Source: Achatina immaculata
Lineage: Eukaryota > Mollusca > Gastropoda > Stylommatophora > Achatinidae
DNA: 64,000 nucleotides
Assembly: GCA_009760885.1 (NCBI GenBank)
Contig: CM019696.1
Span: 40,986,267 to 41,050,266 of the forward strand
Direction of reading: 5' to 3'
The notes under the pieces were generated by a model. The model did no database searches. It saw only the letters and a list, made by a program, of their open reading frames with translations, and was not told where the DNA came from. A program made the position numbers and the translations under genes. Below are positions 34,156 to 46,455 of the stretch, in pieces. Within the stretch, counting starts at the first letter, position 1; every line of letters begins with the position of its first letter.

Positions 34156-34304
34156 ATGGTCCATTTTAACTCAGATGATCAAACCAGAGAAATTAGTCAC
34201 TATTATTATTATTGAAAAATTGACAGTATTTGAGAATTCAAGTGAGTACTTTCATGTTTGTAAATGTTTCTCCCATTACATTTTGAACATCACATGTTTG
34301 TGTA

Positions 34305-34525
34305 CCAACAGAAAACCACAGATGTATATGATCAGAATGCATTGTGCCAACAGAAAACCCTGTATATACCACCAGAAAACATGATATTAATATAAAGCTG
34401 TATGCCCATCAGGCAGCCTTCATTTTACCAGCAGAAGGACCAGTGTTGGCCAGTAGAAAATTATGTGAGAGTTGAGAACCCTCTCTTGACTAGCAGAAGA
34501 TGGTATTTACCAGAAGAAAATCTGT
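34305..34525. repeat. Decayed short-period repeat of a ccancagaaaa motif
   Basis: The motif or close variants occur at about 34305, 34347, 34369, 34428, 34450, 34490 and 34510. The gaps (42, 22, 59, 22, 40, 20) are near multiples of 20-21. Confidence 0.5.
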
Positions 34526-35104
34526 GCCATGAAATATAAGTTTTATCAATTTGAAAATGAGCATTTAGTGTTATTTGCTTTTGTGTGTGCGTGTGTGTGT
34601 TTTATGCATTTTTAAAAATTACTGTATATTCTTTGGGTTGATGTTTTATTGTTTTTAATAAGGTTGAATTAGAAACTAACTGCAACTCAAAGAATATAAC
34701 CATTGAAAAATATATGAAAAGATTTTCTGACTTGTCTTTGACCCTTTTTATATAATTTTGAGTGGTTATTTTCCTCGACGTGCGGTTATTTTTTTTTTTG
34801 TTGTTGCTCACTCTTGTTTATTCATACAAGGACAACTTTAGAATGCAATGATGTGAACTGTACACCATTTTGAAAGTAATATTAATAGAATGTAAACATT
34901 TGTTGTGCTCATGTTATTGCAACATGAATTTGCCAGTTTAATGGAGCTTGTATTTACTGTTACAGACTTTTGCTTCATATAAAATGTCATAGATAATTGT
35001 TACAGATCTTACAGAAGTTGTTATTTTACTTTACTTTATCCTTCCTCTTGTACTGAGGTATTGAGGGGAGATAAAGTTGGCTTTTTTTTGGGGGGGGGGG
35101 GGTG
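34526..35104. other. Intergenic, nothing recognised
   Basis: AT-rich; contains gt microsatellite near 34588-34600 and a long G-tract at 35091-35110. Confidence 0.4.
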
Positions 35105-35330
35105 GGGGGGGACTATACAGGTGGCCTCAGTGATGTTCATGCCTGTTCATGATTCATGACTGTTCCTATAACAGTTTCTATCCATCTTTTTCGGGGTCTT
35201 CCTTTTGATATGTGAATTGTAGTTCTTCTTTGGTTTTATGTGTGTCATTAAGTGGCCAGACCACTTAATTCTTTGTTTCTCTATGCTTTGTAGGCATGGT
35301 GTAGTTCCTACCAGTTGCCTTATGTCATCA
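35105..35330 (-). mobile_element. LINE 3' end fragment (RTE-like)
   Basis: Minus strand has the typical RT tail composition: a GHL-type motif region (cacttaatgacacacataaa), and lysine-rich RKTPKKMD-like codons near 35180-35210. Short and decayed; family assignment uncertain. Confidence 0.45.
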
Positions 35331-35499
35331 TTTCATAACTCATCCCTCCTAGTGACATTTGCTCCTTTACAGAAATTGTCTGTGTGGTCACTTGTAAAGT
35401 ATTACTTCCAAACTTTGTGTTCCTGTTTATGTTATATTGCAGAGACTGTTTTAGTGTTCTTTGTTATAAGTTAAGCTTTTTTTTTTAAAATGCTACACA

Positions 35500-35890
35500 C
35501 ACTCCCAGAGATAAATACAGCAAAGCTTTTATCCATCAGCTACAAAGACACCAACAGACCATCCTTTTCAGATTAAGAACAGGCCACTGCAGACTGCTGA
35601 GCCACCTGCACCAACTCGAGATATCTCATGTGCACAGACACCAGAGCATGTACTCCAGCAGTGTCCAACGTTCAGTGACCTACGAAGCCAAACCTGGTCA
35701 CAGAGCATGTGCTCCAGCAGCGTCCAACATTCAGTGACCTACAAAGCCAAACCTGGTCACTGAGCATGTGCTCCAGCAGTGTCCAACGTTCAGTGACCTA
35801 CAAAGCCAAACCTGGTCACAGAGCATGTGCTCCAGCAGCGTCCAACATTCAGTGACCTACAAAGCCAAACCTGGTCACAGAGAATGAACC
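35500..35890 (+). mobile_element. Family I LINE C-terminus with 59-bp tandem expansion
   Basis: Encodes FRLRTGHCRLLSHLHQLEIS and CTDTPEHVLQQCPTFSDLRS, the C-terminal zinc-ribbon-like end of I-type LINE proteins. The last part (gagcatgt(g/a)ctccagcag ... aagccaaacctggtcac) is repeated four times at 35644, 35703, 35762 and 35821, a 59-base period that breaks the frame. Confidence 0.75.
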
Positions 35891-35934
35891 TGAGGCAGAA
35901 GCTGTGGGGACCTGGAGAGAACTATGGGGGTTCA

Positions 35935-36320
35935 TCCTGGCAATTTGGCTTTTGATTTAGCATGACTCTGCACTTGAACACAGAAGTTCTTATCCCTAAA
36001 TATCATAAGGAATAACACCATGCTGGCAGAAATGTAGATGAAGCCACTGACTTTGATTGTTGAAGAAAGACATTGGCAATGTGCTCCAGGTGACTGACAG
36101 CTCATTTTCAGAAACAGCACTGAGATGGATACCTTAGAGGAACAGGAGTAGGGGTAGGCCAAAAGACATGGAGAACAACAATAAAAATGTTGTTGAACAA
36201 TAGATGGCTTGCCTGGGCAAAAGTGGTAGGAAAAATGTGTGAAAGGCAACTGTTTGTGGAAGACTCTTGTGGAAGCCCCATCTGCCCTGGACACCTAAAG
36301 GCTTAGAGAGAGAGAAAAGT
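35935..36320 (+). mobile_element. LINE family B, 3' end fragment
   Basis: Inverse complement of 48825-49230: aaatgtagatgaagccactg, cattggcaatgtgctccagg, gtaggccaaaagacatggag and gaagccccatctgccctgga, ending in a ctct-type (here gagaga) simple repeat. Confidence 0.8.
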
Positions 36321-36524
36321 TCTTATCTGTTAGACCAGTGCTTCTCAACCTTTGTTGGATTATGAACCCAAGAACCTGATGATTTGCCTGATTACATTTT
36401 TCCCTCTCTCTCACAAAATCACCACTTAGTCTTAAATTGAAAACATTCACACAGTTCTAGTATTCTGTGATTTAGTATTTTTGCTAAGCAGACTACAACA
36501 TGACCCTTCAGGAACTGGTGCATT

Positions 36525-39448
36525 TGAGTTTATGGCTGTAAACAACAGGGAATTTTATACACAGTGATAGATCTACTACCCCAAGTTAGAGGATAAACAT
36601 TTTGACCTATCAGGCTTTTCAGTTATTTGGTTTTTTTTTTTTGGGGGGGGGGCAGAGGGCTGCCTGGTTGCTTTTTTTTTCAACATTGTCTTCTTTTCCT
36701 GGTAATTTTACCATGCTTGTCCTGTCCTGCTATAAAAGTCTTAAACAGCCATCATTTTCATGTATTTTTAAAAATTTCTGTTGGCTTCATTTTCTTGACA
36801 TACTGTGTCACGTTCATTTTGTATTTTGTAATATAAAATCATAATAGTGAAAGTTTTACACACGGTTCTACCGTTTTTACTGAAGAAAGTTGTCAGTTTT
36901 TCTATGCTGTCTTTACTAAAAAATAAAGTTTTTGCATCAGTGGATTTTGTAAAAGACGAATAACATAGGATTAGGAATTTTAAGATGTAATTTATTTTGT
37001 TGATGAATTAATGTTATGATAAGTGTATTCCACTCATTTTCAGAGAATTGATAATGGATTGTTGATATAAATGTTTTGCTGAATGTATATTGTGTTGTAC
37101 TATGGCACACTTCATCTCCATACAGTACAAAAGTTATGTTTTTTTGGTTACATTTTAGCATGTGAAGGTCTATAGAGAAAGGGGTGGTGGGGGGGGGGGT
37201 ACTGTTATTGAGAAATGGGGCAGTCCAAGAGGTGATATGTATCACTGAGATTCTAAACACCATGCTCAAAAGGAGCAGGTGTCCTGACTAGAGAGTCAGA
37301 CAGATTGACTGTCAAAATAGCATTATTCCAAAGGGAACAAGGCGCCTGAGGAGAGAACATTTAGAGCAATATGGTGCCGTTCACTTTTCGCAAGCTCTGA
37401 GATTAAAGATAAGAAATTTTGTTTCATTTTTTTTTCACGGTGTTTGTTTGTTTTTATGGTGAACTTTAAAAAAAAATAGTAAAACTAATTTTATATAACT
37501 TTTTTTTTCATTATACACACTAGCAGTTGTATGTGTGGGTACTGTGCTTTGCCTCACCAGCCAAGCAAGTAGTAATCATTTGCAGATGTGTTTTACTCAG
37601 TGTGTGACAGGTATCCATTTTGACTACAGAGTTAGCTGGAAACTATTGGGTCTCCAATCCAAGTCTTCAAGTGAGAAGCTAAATCAATACTGACTGTGCC
37701 GCTGCTCTTATGTCTAACTCAGGTATGTTTTTAGTACTGACTGAGGCAGATTCTGAGACTAACAGATCACAAAGCCCAAGACCACACAAAGAGCTTCATA
37801 ATAAATATACGTGGCATGTTTTTATTGGCTATGGCATGATGTCTATATTTAGCTTGTATATAGTAGTTTAAAATTTGAATCATCAAAAACCAAAATGAAG
37901 AAGCAGTTGTTTATTTTTATTTTTCCCTTACCATCCATGTTATAAAGAAATGGACAGAACATGATAATGTTATAATATTTAATTTTTTTTTTTAAAGGTA
38001 ACTGTAGGACAACCATTAAAATTATATATGTGGAGATGAGAATATTGAGTATGTGTGATGTGAGACAGATCCTTTTAGAAGTAGTTTAACTCTGAACTCT
38101 TATACATATAAGTTAACTATACATCACTGCAAATTTATCGGTTTATTAACTGAGCAGGTGCAAGGGATGGATGTAAATGTTAAATAATTATAGTTATCTT
38201 GTAAAAACAATCATCATTACTTAGAAGTTATGGGGTTTTTTTTAAACAGTCTTCCTTCATTCCTGAATGTTACAGCCATTTGTTAGTTATCATTGGTCAG
38301 ACTGCATGTTGCTTGTCCTTCATCATTGATGGGTATTGTGTTCCTTGATGTACTTTCAGGAAATAATTTGGTGTAGAATTTCAAGTTTAGATAAAATTAA
38401 GCATAAAGGGTTTGTTTTTTGGGGGTTGTTGTTGTTGTTGTTGTTGAAGTCTAAGAAACAGTGAAAGAAAAGTAAAACATAAATGTGTATGTGTGTGTGT
38501 GTTTTCTGCTGCACCCGTGTAAAAGATAGTTTGGTGTTTGCAATATTTGTATAAAGACATCTTAGTGATGTCTAGTGTGGCAGTTGCTCATGAGTGCTTT
38601 TAGCCTTTTTTTTTTTTTTTTTTTAACTATTGTTCAACGAATCTTCAGTGTTTTTTTTAACGGCTTAGTGACAAGATTTGGTAGGTGCAAGTGAAATAAA
38701 ACATGATTTAACACATTGTGGTATTGGTCACTTTAATCTGACGAACATTTTTTTTTTTTAATGTTTGACTGGGATGTGTCTGCATGTGCAGTGAAATAGT
38801 AAATATTGTGGGATTTGTTGTTAGTTTTGTTTCACCTCAACACAAACATGAATACATTTATGTGTCGGACAGAAGCTAACAGAAGCTGATGATTCTTCCT
38901 ACTTTCTCTACTCCATTGGCCCAGTGCAGAAATTTTAGACAAGTGTCTTTTCTTTATGCCTAAAAGAGCCCAGAGGAAAAGAAAGCAAAAGAATATTTGC
39001 TACTGACAGTTGTGTATGCAGTATAATCCAGTATGCCCAGTCATGTAGATAAATACTGCCATGACTGGAAGAAATTTCAGCGTGGCACAGTACACCAGGT
39101 AATCAGTCGTTCAGCCGGGTTGATTGGAAGGTGAGAGCAGCTTGAATCAGTCCCACCGCTTTCAATTTTACTGATGGGTCAGCATCAGTTCTTTCAGCCC
39201 TGCTCGCATGACGAGGGTGATAGTGATGACGGGCTGTTTTCTTCAGAAACTGCTGTGCAGAGTTCATAATGAGGGGAAAATAATGAATTGTAAATTCACG
39301 TGACTGAATAATGCTATTTATTACATTTACTTTTCACCTGCTTTAACTGGATTATTTGACAGTAAAACATGATATTCAAGATAAATCAACTTAAAGTGGC
39401 TAATATTTATATTATTTTGTGCTGGCTGTGGTGAACTTCCAACTTGGA
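36525..39448. other. Intergenic, mostly unrecognised
   Basis: AT-rich. Small simple repeats: G tract at 36642-36651, G tract at 37186-37198, (GTT)n at 38427-38446, (GT)n near 38487-38500, poly(T) at 38608-38624. No supported gene or element. Confidence 0.4.
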
Positions 39449-42400
39449 TCATTCATTCATTCATTTGCATGTCCCTTGCAGAACTTTGCTTCCCTAACAG
39501 CATTCCTGTAGGTGTCTTGGTTGTGAGCAAGATGCCCTGCTGCTGATGCATCCATTTGCAGATCATCAACGATGCCCTTCAGCCATCTTCACCTTGGTCT
39601 TTCTCTCTCTCTTTTCCCTATTATTCATCCTTCCAAGATGGTCTTCTCTAGATTATCATGACATTTAATGTGTCCAAAATATTTAAGTTTTCTTTGTTTA
39701 ATCCTCTTTACTAGTCAGCCTTCTTCAATATTAAGTTCTTGTAGTATGGATATATTTGTTCTTTTTTTGTGTCCACGATATTTGAAGAACTCTTCTGTAG
39801 CATTTACATTCAAAGGCATTTATGTGTTTTTCAGCTGTTTTGTTAAGTGTCCAGGTCTCACAGGCATATGTTGCGATGAGACAGATGCATGCTCTTAAAA
39901 ATCTTATTTTTGTAGTTCTGTCTGTTCCTCTCCACAGATTCTTTAGTTGTTTTACTTTCTGAAGAACGATAGATGTCCTCCTTTTAATTTCCCTCAATTT
40001 ACCTCCATTATTAGTTAGTAGTGATCCAAGATATTCAAAACACTCCACTTCTTCCAATTTTTCCTCATTGATGCATATTTCAGCTGCCTTATTTGTTTTG
40101 TCAGTTGTCATCAATTTAGTTTTCTTCGCATTAAGATAGAGGTTTTGCTCTTCACTGTTCTTACAGACTGACATAATTAGTTTTTCAGTTCTTTTTTTTT
40201 TTGTGTTGTGGACAGTAATACTGTGTCATTAGTATATTTAATCTCTGGTATTTCATAACCTCCAATTGTTATGGCATCATAATATTCTTTGTCTACATCT
40301 TCTCTAACATTCCTCATTATATTTTCAGTATACAAATTAAATAATATGCGCCCATGATGGACCCCTTGTTTTATAGGCAAACCAAGTTATTTCACCATTT
40401 ATTATGCTGCCTGTTGGTCTAGATACAGCAGTGATATTAATTGTATCAAATGTGTTGGAAATCCCATTTTTTCCCAAAGTTTCTGGTGTTGTACACAATC
40501 AAATGCCTTTGAAGTCTATAAAAGAGAAATATAGATTCACATTAAACTCTCTGCACTTCTCTATTATTAATCTTATATTGAATAAATGATCTCTTGATCC
40601 TCTTCCTTGCCTGAAACTAGCTTCTATTTTCTAACGAAGTCTACCCATTATGATTTTTAACAGAGTTTTACTGGCATGACTAATCAGGGCAACATTTCTG
40701 TAATTTGTGCATAATTACAAGTTACCCTTTTTTGGGCAGTGGTATGAATATAGTTCTTTTCTATTCTTTTGGCCAAATAACTGAATGCCATATCTTTTTA
40801 CATAGTGCATGATAGATTGTTGCACATTCCTTTCCTCCTGCTTTAATAAGTTCAGCTGTTATCACATCCTAGTGATTTACCATTTTTCGGATTCTTTATT
40901 GCCAATAAAGCTTCTACTGTTGGTTTGGTTTCTTTCTCTTTCACACTGTTGATTTCTGCTTTCACAGTCAGTTGTTTCATACATTCCTCTGCAATATTCC
41001 TTCCATCTTTCTAGAATTTCCTCTGTCTCTGTCAAGGTATTCCTCATCTCGTCACAAATTACGAGGGATGATTAATAAGTTCTCAACATAAGGTACAAAT
41101 ACTTGAAACACACAGTTGATATTAGGTGCATTTGTAGATCAGGTTAATGTAAGATTAAACACCAAGTTTCAAGAAATTAACTGTAACCAGTTTTTTTTTT
41201 TTACAAGCTACTGAAGTGGCAAGGGGTGGCAGAAATTGAGAAAATGGATAAAATTTCTCATCGAGCAGTCATTCGCTACCTCTGCATCAAGGGCTTTTTG
41301 AAGGAGATCCATGAGGATATGGTAGAGACTCTAGGGGAGAGTGCCCCATCTTACAGCACAGTGAAGAAATGGACAGCTCAATTCAAACATGGAAGGGAGA
41401 GTCTGAAAGATGATCCCCGTCCAGGAAGACCAAGAATGGTAACCACATGCAGAATCCATGACATGATAATGGAGAATCAGCAACTCACTCAGCGGTACAT
41501 TGCTACTGAGTTGGGCATCTCCCAGGAACATGTTCATGCCATTATTCACAATGATCTTCAAATGACAAAGGTCTCTGCTCAATGGGTCCCGAAATTTCTT
41601 GGAGCTGGTCACAAACAACAGTGTCTCAACATGTCGAGAGACAATCTTAGCCATTTTTATGCAGATCCTGAAAAGTTTCTTCAGCAATTTGTGACTATGG
41701 ATGAGACTTTGGTTCATCATTTTCAACCAGAAACCAAAGAACAGTCAAAGTAGTGGAAACATCATGTTTGTCTGCAGGCAAAGTGATGGCTTCCATCTTT
41801 TGGGATTCAGAAGGTGTGCTATTGGTAGACTATCTTCAAAAGGGCAGAATGGTCACCGGGGCCTATTACGCAAATCTTGTGAAGCAACTGTGGGTCAAAT
41901 TGAAGGAAAAGCGTCGATGGAAATTGATGAAAGGAGTCGTCTTTCAGCAAGACGATGCTCCAGTTCTCAAGTCAACGGTGGCAAGGGCTTCTTGAACAGT
42001 CTCCTTATTCCCCAGATTTGGCCCCTTTGGACTATTACCTGTTTACTGTACTCAAAAAGGAGCTCAGTGGTTGCAAATTTGCTTCAGATGATGATGGCAT
42101 TCATGCTGTAGACCACTTTTTACTGGCACAAGATGCTGACTTTTACAAAGAAGGCTCTGTATGCTCCAGGATCACTAGACTAAGTGCATAAACTTGCAAC
42201 GGGACTATGTTGAGAAATAACCCAAAAAAGCTGTCCACAAATAATCTGTTGTACCTTGTGCCGAGAACTTATCATTCACTCTTCATATTTTTAGCTTATG
42301 TGTGACATTTCTTGTCAATGTCTTCATTTCTTTAAACATTTCACTATTTCTCCCACACTTCTGATGTCCTTCTTATTCTTTCACAACAATCTTGTATGTA

Positions 42401-43133
42401 TTGTTTTTTTTTGGTCTTTTCTTGTGTTTCTTCATACTTCTTTTGTTAAAGATTTATATTCCTCTTTGTCATTTGTCACTTTCCATTGTGTCTTCATTTC
42501 TCTTTGTTGTTTTATCAGTTCTTGTGTGCCTGCTGTGATCCATCCATTCTTTTGTTTTTCTTTACTGGAGCCATGTCTTTTGCTGTTGCTATTAAGATAT
42601 CTCTGGCCTGTGTAGCCAATTCATCTTGTGTCATCTCCTTCTGTACAGCCATCAGGATTTCGAAACAGTTCTTCACTTCTATACCGATTTTTCTGGTATT
42701 TTTGTAAGATAAAGCGGAGTTGTCTTGATCCCATAACTGTCTTTTTTATCTTTATCTTAATGTCTGATATTAATAACTCATGGTCCGTGTCACAATCAGC
42801 ACCTGATAAAGTTTTTAATGACGTTATACTTGATCACCTTCTTTACACTAAAATGTAATCTATTTGATTCTTATTTTTCCCATCAGTTGATGTCCATGTG
42901 TAAAGTCTTCATGGATGTTGTTTAAAAAGTGTGTTAGTGATCATTAGTTCCTTTTCCATGCAAAACACCATTAGATTGTCACCTGCCTAATTTCTATGTC
43001 CTATGCTAAATTTCCCTACAACATGTCCATCTTCTGCTCTTTCTGTACCAATCGTTGCATTAAAATCCCCCATTATTAATACAATATCATTTTTCCGTAC
43101 CTGGCCTATTGTCATTTTTTCAACCTGGATGAA
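39449..43133 (-). mobile_element. LINE family A (BovB/RTE-like), nearly full ORF2, split by a mariner
   Basis: Minus-strand copy running from endonuclease (IMGDFNATIGTERAEDGHVV; LYTWTST; QIDYILV; DTDHELLISD) at 43133-42700, through the middle region, to the RT and C-terminus at 40400-39700 ([53 protein letters not shown]) and a 3' (ATTC)n tail at 39449-39464. Many frameshifts and stops. The mariner at 41062-42285 sits inside it. Confidence 0.9.
41062..42285 (+). mobile_element. Mariner transposon, transposase broken
   Basis: Inverted ends cgagggatgattaataagtt and, from the other end, tgaagagtgaatgataagtt, flanked by TA at 41060-41061 and 42286-42287. The transposase starts at ATG 41226 or 41244: HTH region ISHRAVIRYLCIKGFLKEIH, PSYSTVKKWTAQFKHGRESL, then DDPRPGRP. 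First catalytic Asp in VTMDETLVHHF; after a stop at 41751 and a frame change, the second in FQQDDAP; after another frame change, the third in YSPDLAPLDYYLF (DD34D pattern). One stop and at least two frameshifts inactivate it. Confidence 0.95.
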
Positions 43134-44614
43134 CTGACCATATTTGAGAGCATATTATGTAGGAGCTAACTGGTCATTTGAGTAAACTTAAGAAGCAAAA
43201 ATTATGTACATGAGCACAAGCTATTTATCACATTTAAGACAATTACAAAGCATATACACATTTTATTAAGCCTTTATTTAGTGATGTATAGTGAACATTT
43301 TTAAAAATCTCAGAATCTTTAAAGCCTGGCGCACTTAAGAAAATGTTTGACACAGACACATTCATGGATGGTCCATACGGTAAACATTTTAGTTCATGTC
43401 AGACATGAGGTTGCTGCAAAATCAATGAATAGAAAACATCTACTTACATGTATGTCTGATTAAAATAGAACTGCATAAATTTAATGTCTTATCATCCTGC
43501 ATGTTTTGTAGCCTTGTGTGTTGTGTACTGTGGTTTCTGCAGAAAAAAAAATCTTTGAAAATATTATTGCCCAGATTTATTATCCGTGACAGAACAGTTA
43601 AAAAGCTCGGGCAGTTTGCAGGATTTGGTCGACCAGATTTAAAAAAAAAAAAGATCTTTCCATATCAAAACAAGTGGTGAAAAAATTGGATCAAGAAGAA
43701 AGAATTCATTTATATTTGACAACATACAAGGTGCAAAGAAGACAGAAGATATAGGGGAATTTAAGACCAACTCCAGTTGACCACTGATTACTTCATTTAC
43801 AGGAAACTTTACTGTAGAAAGCGGAACAACAACAACACAATTCTTCAGATCATCAGAGAAAGTACCCCCCCCCCCCCTTTTCAAACAAGTGTTTCGGCCC
43901 TATTAAACTCCTGACACTCTAAGGGGGGTGGGCCCCTCTGGGTCATGATTCCCAGAGGTCTTGTGAGTATACAAGGAAAAAGTATATACACGAAAATTTT
44001 TATTTGACACAAAAAGAATTTTAAAACATACAACAAAAAAATATGAAAAGAAAGCAATAGCCAATTAATGGTGGCTAAATGCACTTTCAAAAGAATTGGA
44101 AAATCCTTTCCTCCAAATAACAATAACAATGTAAGCAAAAAGTTGTCAAGTGTTACATGTATCCAAAACCAACCAATGGTCCACTGTTATGGATACTGAA
44201 CTGGACAGAACATTGAGGCCTTGAAAAGACAAAGAAATGAGGGAATCGGATAATGCTGAAAAGAGAATTAAAACAAAAAATTTACAACTCTGAACTGACT
44301 GGAAACACCAGGAAAGTGAAGAATGAGGTGAGATTGCCAATGTCTGTTAATACAGAACATATTCAAAGCAGTTAGAGCAATTTAAATGAAATATTTTGAT
44401 TATTTTAAGATGTTTTATAGGGACACCACTAAGTATGGGTCTAACACCTTATTCCCAGTTTGCCTTAATGGTATGAAACAGGAGCTTTACCTTTTTTAAC
44501 CACTAAATTTCTGGTGCACTTAATTCCCAATCCCTGCCAGGATTAACCATAACCAACAAGGCTAACATAATGAATATGACTATAATGAAAAAATGTAGTG
44601 CTATCACACCATAT
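43134..44614. other. Intergenic, nothing recognised
   Basis: No supported gene. A C tract at 43864-43877 and an A-rich region at 43640-43655. SINE-like ctaacaccttattcccagtt lies at 44430-44450 and may belong to the element below. Confidence 0.4.
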
Positions 44615-44760
44615 AGGTACTTGGGTATAATGTGTTAGTGCCTGTATTTTGTTTGACTTGGCAGCACATTTGAGGGTGGGTGATGTGGTCAACATCATAC
44701 TTGGCTGCCTTTACTTCCCCAGCTCCCGGAGAGCTGGATGACTGGGGTGCCTCCAGCAGG
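44615..44760 (-). mobile_element. SINE (type 2) 3' fragment
   Basis: gatgtggtcaacatcatact, followed by tggctgcctttacttcccc, is the + strand view of the body segment shared with 13801-14045 and 29545-29815. Confidence 0.6.
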
Positions 44761-45538
44761 ACATAACCACCAACAACCACCCAGGTGGCTGACAGTAATG
44801 AAGAATGGCTTCAAAAGTCTAAGGAGTCTCATGGAACTGAAATGCATAAAATGAGGTAAAAAAGAAGTCCACAAATCAGGAATGAGCTATAGAGTATGTG
44901 GAAGATTTTGCTAAGTTTACAGCTAAACAGTATCTCAGCATTTCATGCATAATTATGTACTTAGTTTCATATATTCATATACTGATTATTAGTGTACTCA
45001 GCCTGGATCTGTGTATTATACACATGAACTGTATTATACTGGTCACGCACACCTAGGACAACAACAAGATGATGGTGAAAAACCCACAGAATTCAAACCT
45101 TCTGATGACAGAAGAAACCATTTCATTGGAGATGAACAGGAATCTGCCTTGTTATTTGGCAACCTACAAATCCTTTGTGCCCAGTTTTCCCATACAAGAT
45201 AGTGTATCTTCCAAGACAAAATTAACTCTTGAATATGAAGTACTGCTTCACTTTCCAGAATTTGAGCAAATCCCCTGCAACATAATGAACATTCACAACC
45301 TTCTCTAATTCAAATCAAAGGATTTAACCATAATCCATATACAGTATCTTGATTCTACATGATACAACTAGACTATTATCACTACACAATCTGCACAATT
45401 TAACTTTTAACATTTTGAGTAATATTACACTGCACACAATTAGAATTTTAATGCTGCTCTGTCCTGGAACAAATTTTTTTTTTTTTTTACACAATCTGCC
45501 TTTCAACACTAACTTGTACATAATAAATTTTATCTTCT
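44761..45538. other. Intergenic region downstream of COX
   Basis: Nothing recognised. The COX 3' UTR may reach into this region from the right; no polyadenylation site was assigned. Confidence 0.35.
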
Positions 45539-45539
45539 T

Positions 45540-45660
45540 ATCTTATATCCACCCCGTGCCGTTAAATGCCACATATGGCTCACAAAGTAGTTGCCAATTT
45601 TTATCACAAACACTTATATTCATACTTTTGAAAATACATGTAATTTTTCTTCAGTACTCT
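45540..45660 (-). mobile_element. LINE family C, 3' end remnant
   Basis: cccgtgccgttaaatgccac, then atatggctcacaaagtagtt, matches the 3' end at 17872 and 26010. Confidence 0.6.
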
Positions 45661-45739
45661 ATTCAAAGTCAATCCTCCCTCAAAATTTATAAGAATCTAA
45701 GCAACTGATGAAACGATTTGATTCTGAGTCATGAATGTA

Positions 45740-45770
<31 letters not shown>

Positions 45771-46081
45771 CCTGGCAAAAAACGTGTTCTGGTAGCAGCC
45801 TTATGTAAAGCAAGCACTTTCATTAAAAATAAGTAATGGAGAACATTAAAAACTAATAGTGATTATATTTTTAAAAATTCATTTAACATTATATTAGAGG
45901 ACTGCAGCCAGAGAATCTGCTTTGTGAAAACAATGGAGAAAGAAATAATCTGGACATCCTGCCTAAGTGGCACAGAATCATATAAAATAAAAGAATAATA
46001 TAAAACAGAAATTAGATCAGCAACACATATCAGTGTGGCACTCATGTACACAACACAACTGTTAGAAAAAAAAAAAGATTA
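45661..46081 (-). other. PTGS: Putative COX 3' UTR
   Basis: Directly follows the COX stop on the minus strand. Contains a (GT)n(AT)n microsatellite at 45740-45769. No further coding sequence. Confidence 0.4.
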
Positions 46082-46455
46082 CTAAAGTTCATCTTTCAAC
46101 CTCTTGAACTTGTATGTGCTGAATTCATCCACATCCCCTTCATAAAAATCAGGTACTCTGAGGGACACTAATGGACATGACCCTTTGATGTTACCACAGA
46201 ACAAAGTCTTCAGAGTTGCTGTCTTGACAATGTTGAATCCCACATCACCACCAAATGTTGAAGGTTTCCAGTATTGCTTGGAGCAGATGGGATTTGACAT
46301 AAGACCTTTCACAGAAAAAGGTCCCCCAATTTCTACAATACCTGATCCAAACAAGTTTCGTGTCTGCCGTTTTTCCATCAATAATCCAACATAGAACTCC
46401 ACAGCATCAATATCACCGTACATATCTTCTAACTCTGCAGCCATCTCTTTCTCTC
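46082..46455 (-). CDS. PTGS: COX terminal exon with aspirin-site Ser and KDEL ending
   Basis: Acceptor gtttgtttccag precedes 46455; phase 1 in; stop TAG at 46084-46082. It encodes [20 protein letters not shown], the channel segment [40 protein letters not shown], and a tail ending [14 protein letters not shown] is the canonical ER retrieval signal; vertebrate enzymes end in a variant of it. After VPD only 21 residues remain, so the COX-2-specific glycosylated insert is missing. Confidence 0.95.

Noticed and set aside
36333..36525. Second hAT-like MITE beginning cagtgcttctcaaccttt
   Set aside because: The left end looks right, but no convincing inverted right end or 8-bp duplication was found.
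41331..41726. 131-codon minus-strand open frame
   Set aside because: Shadow of the mariner transposase on the other strand.
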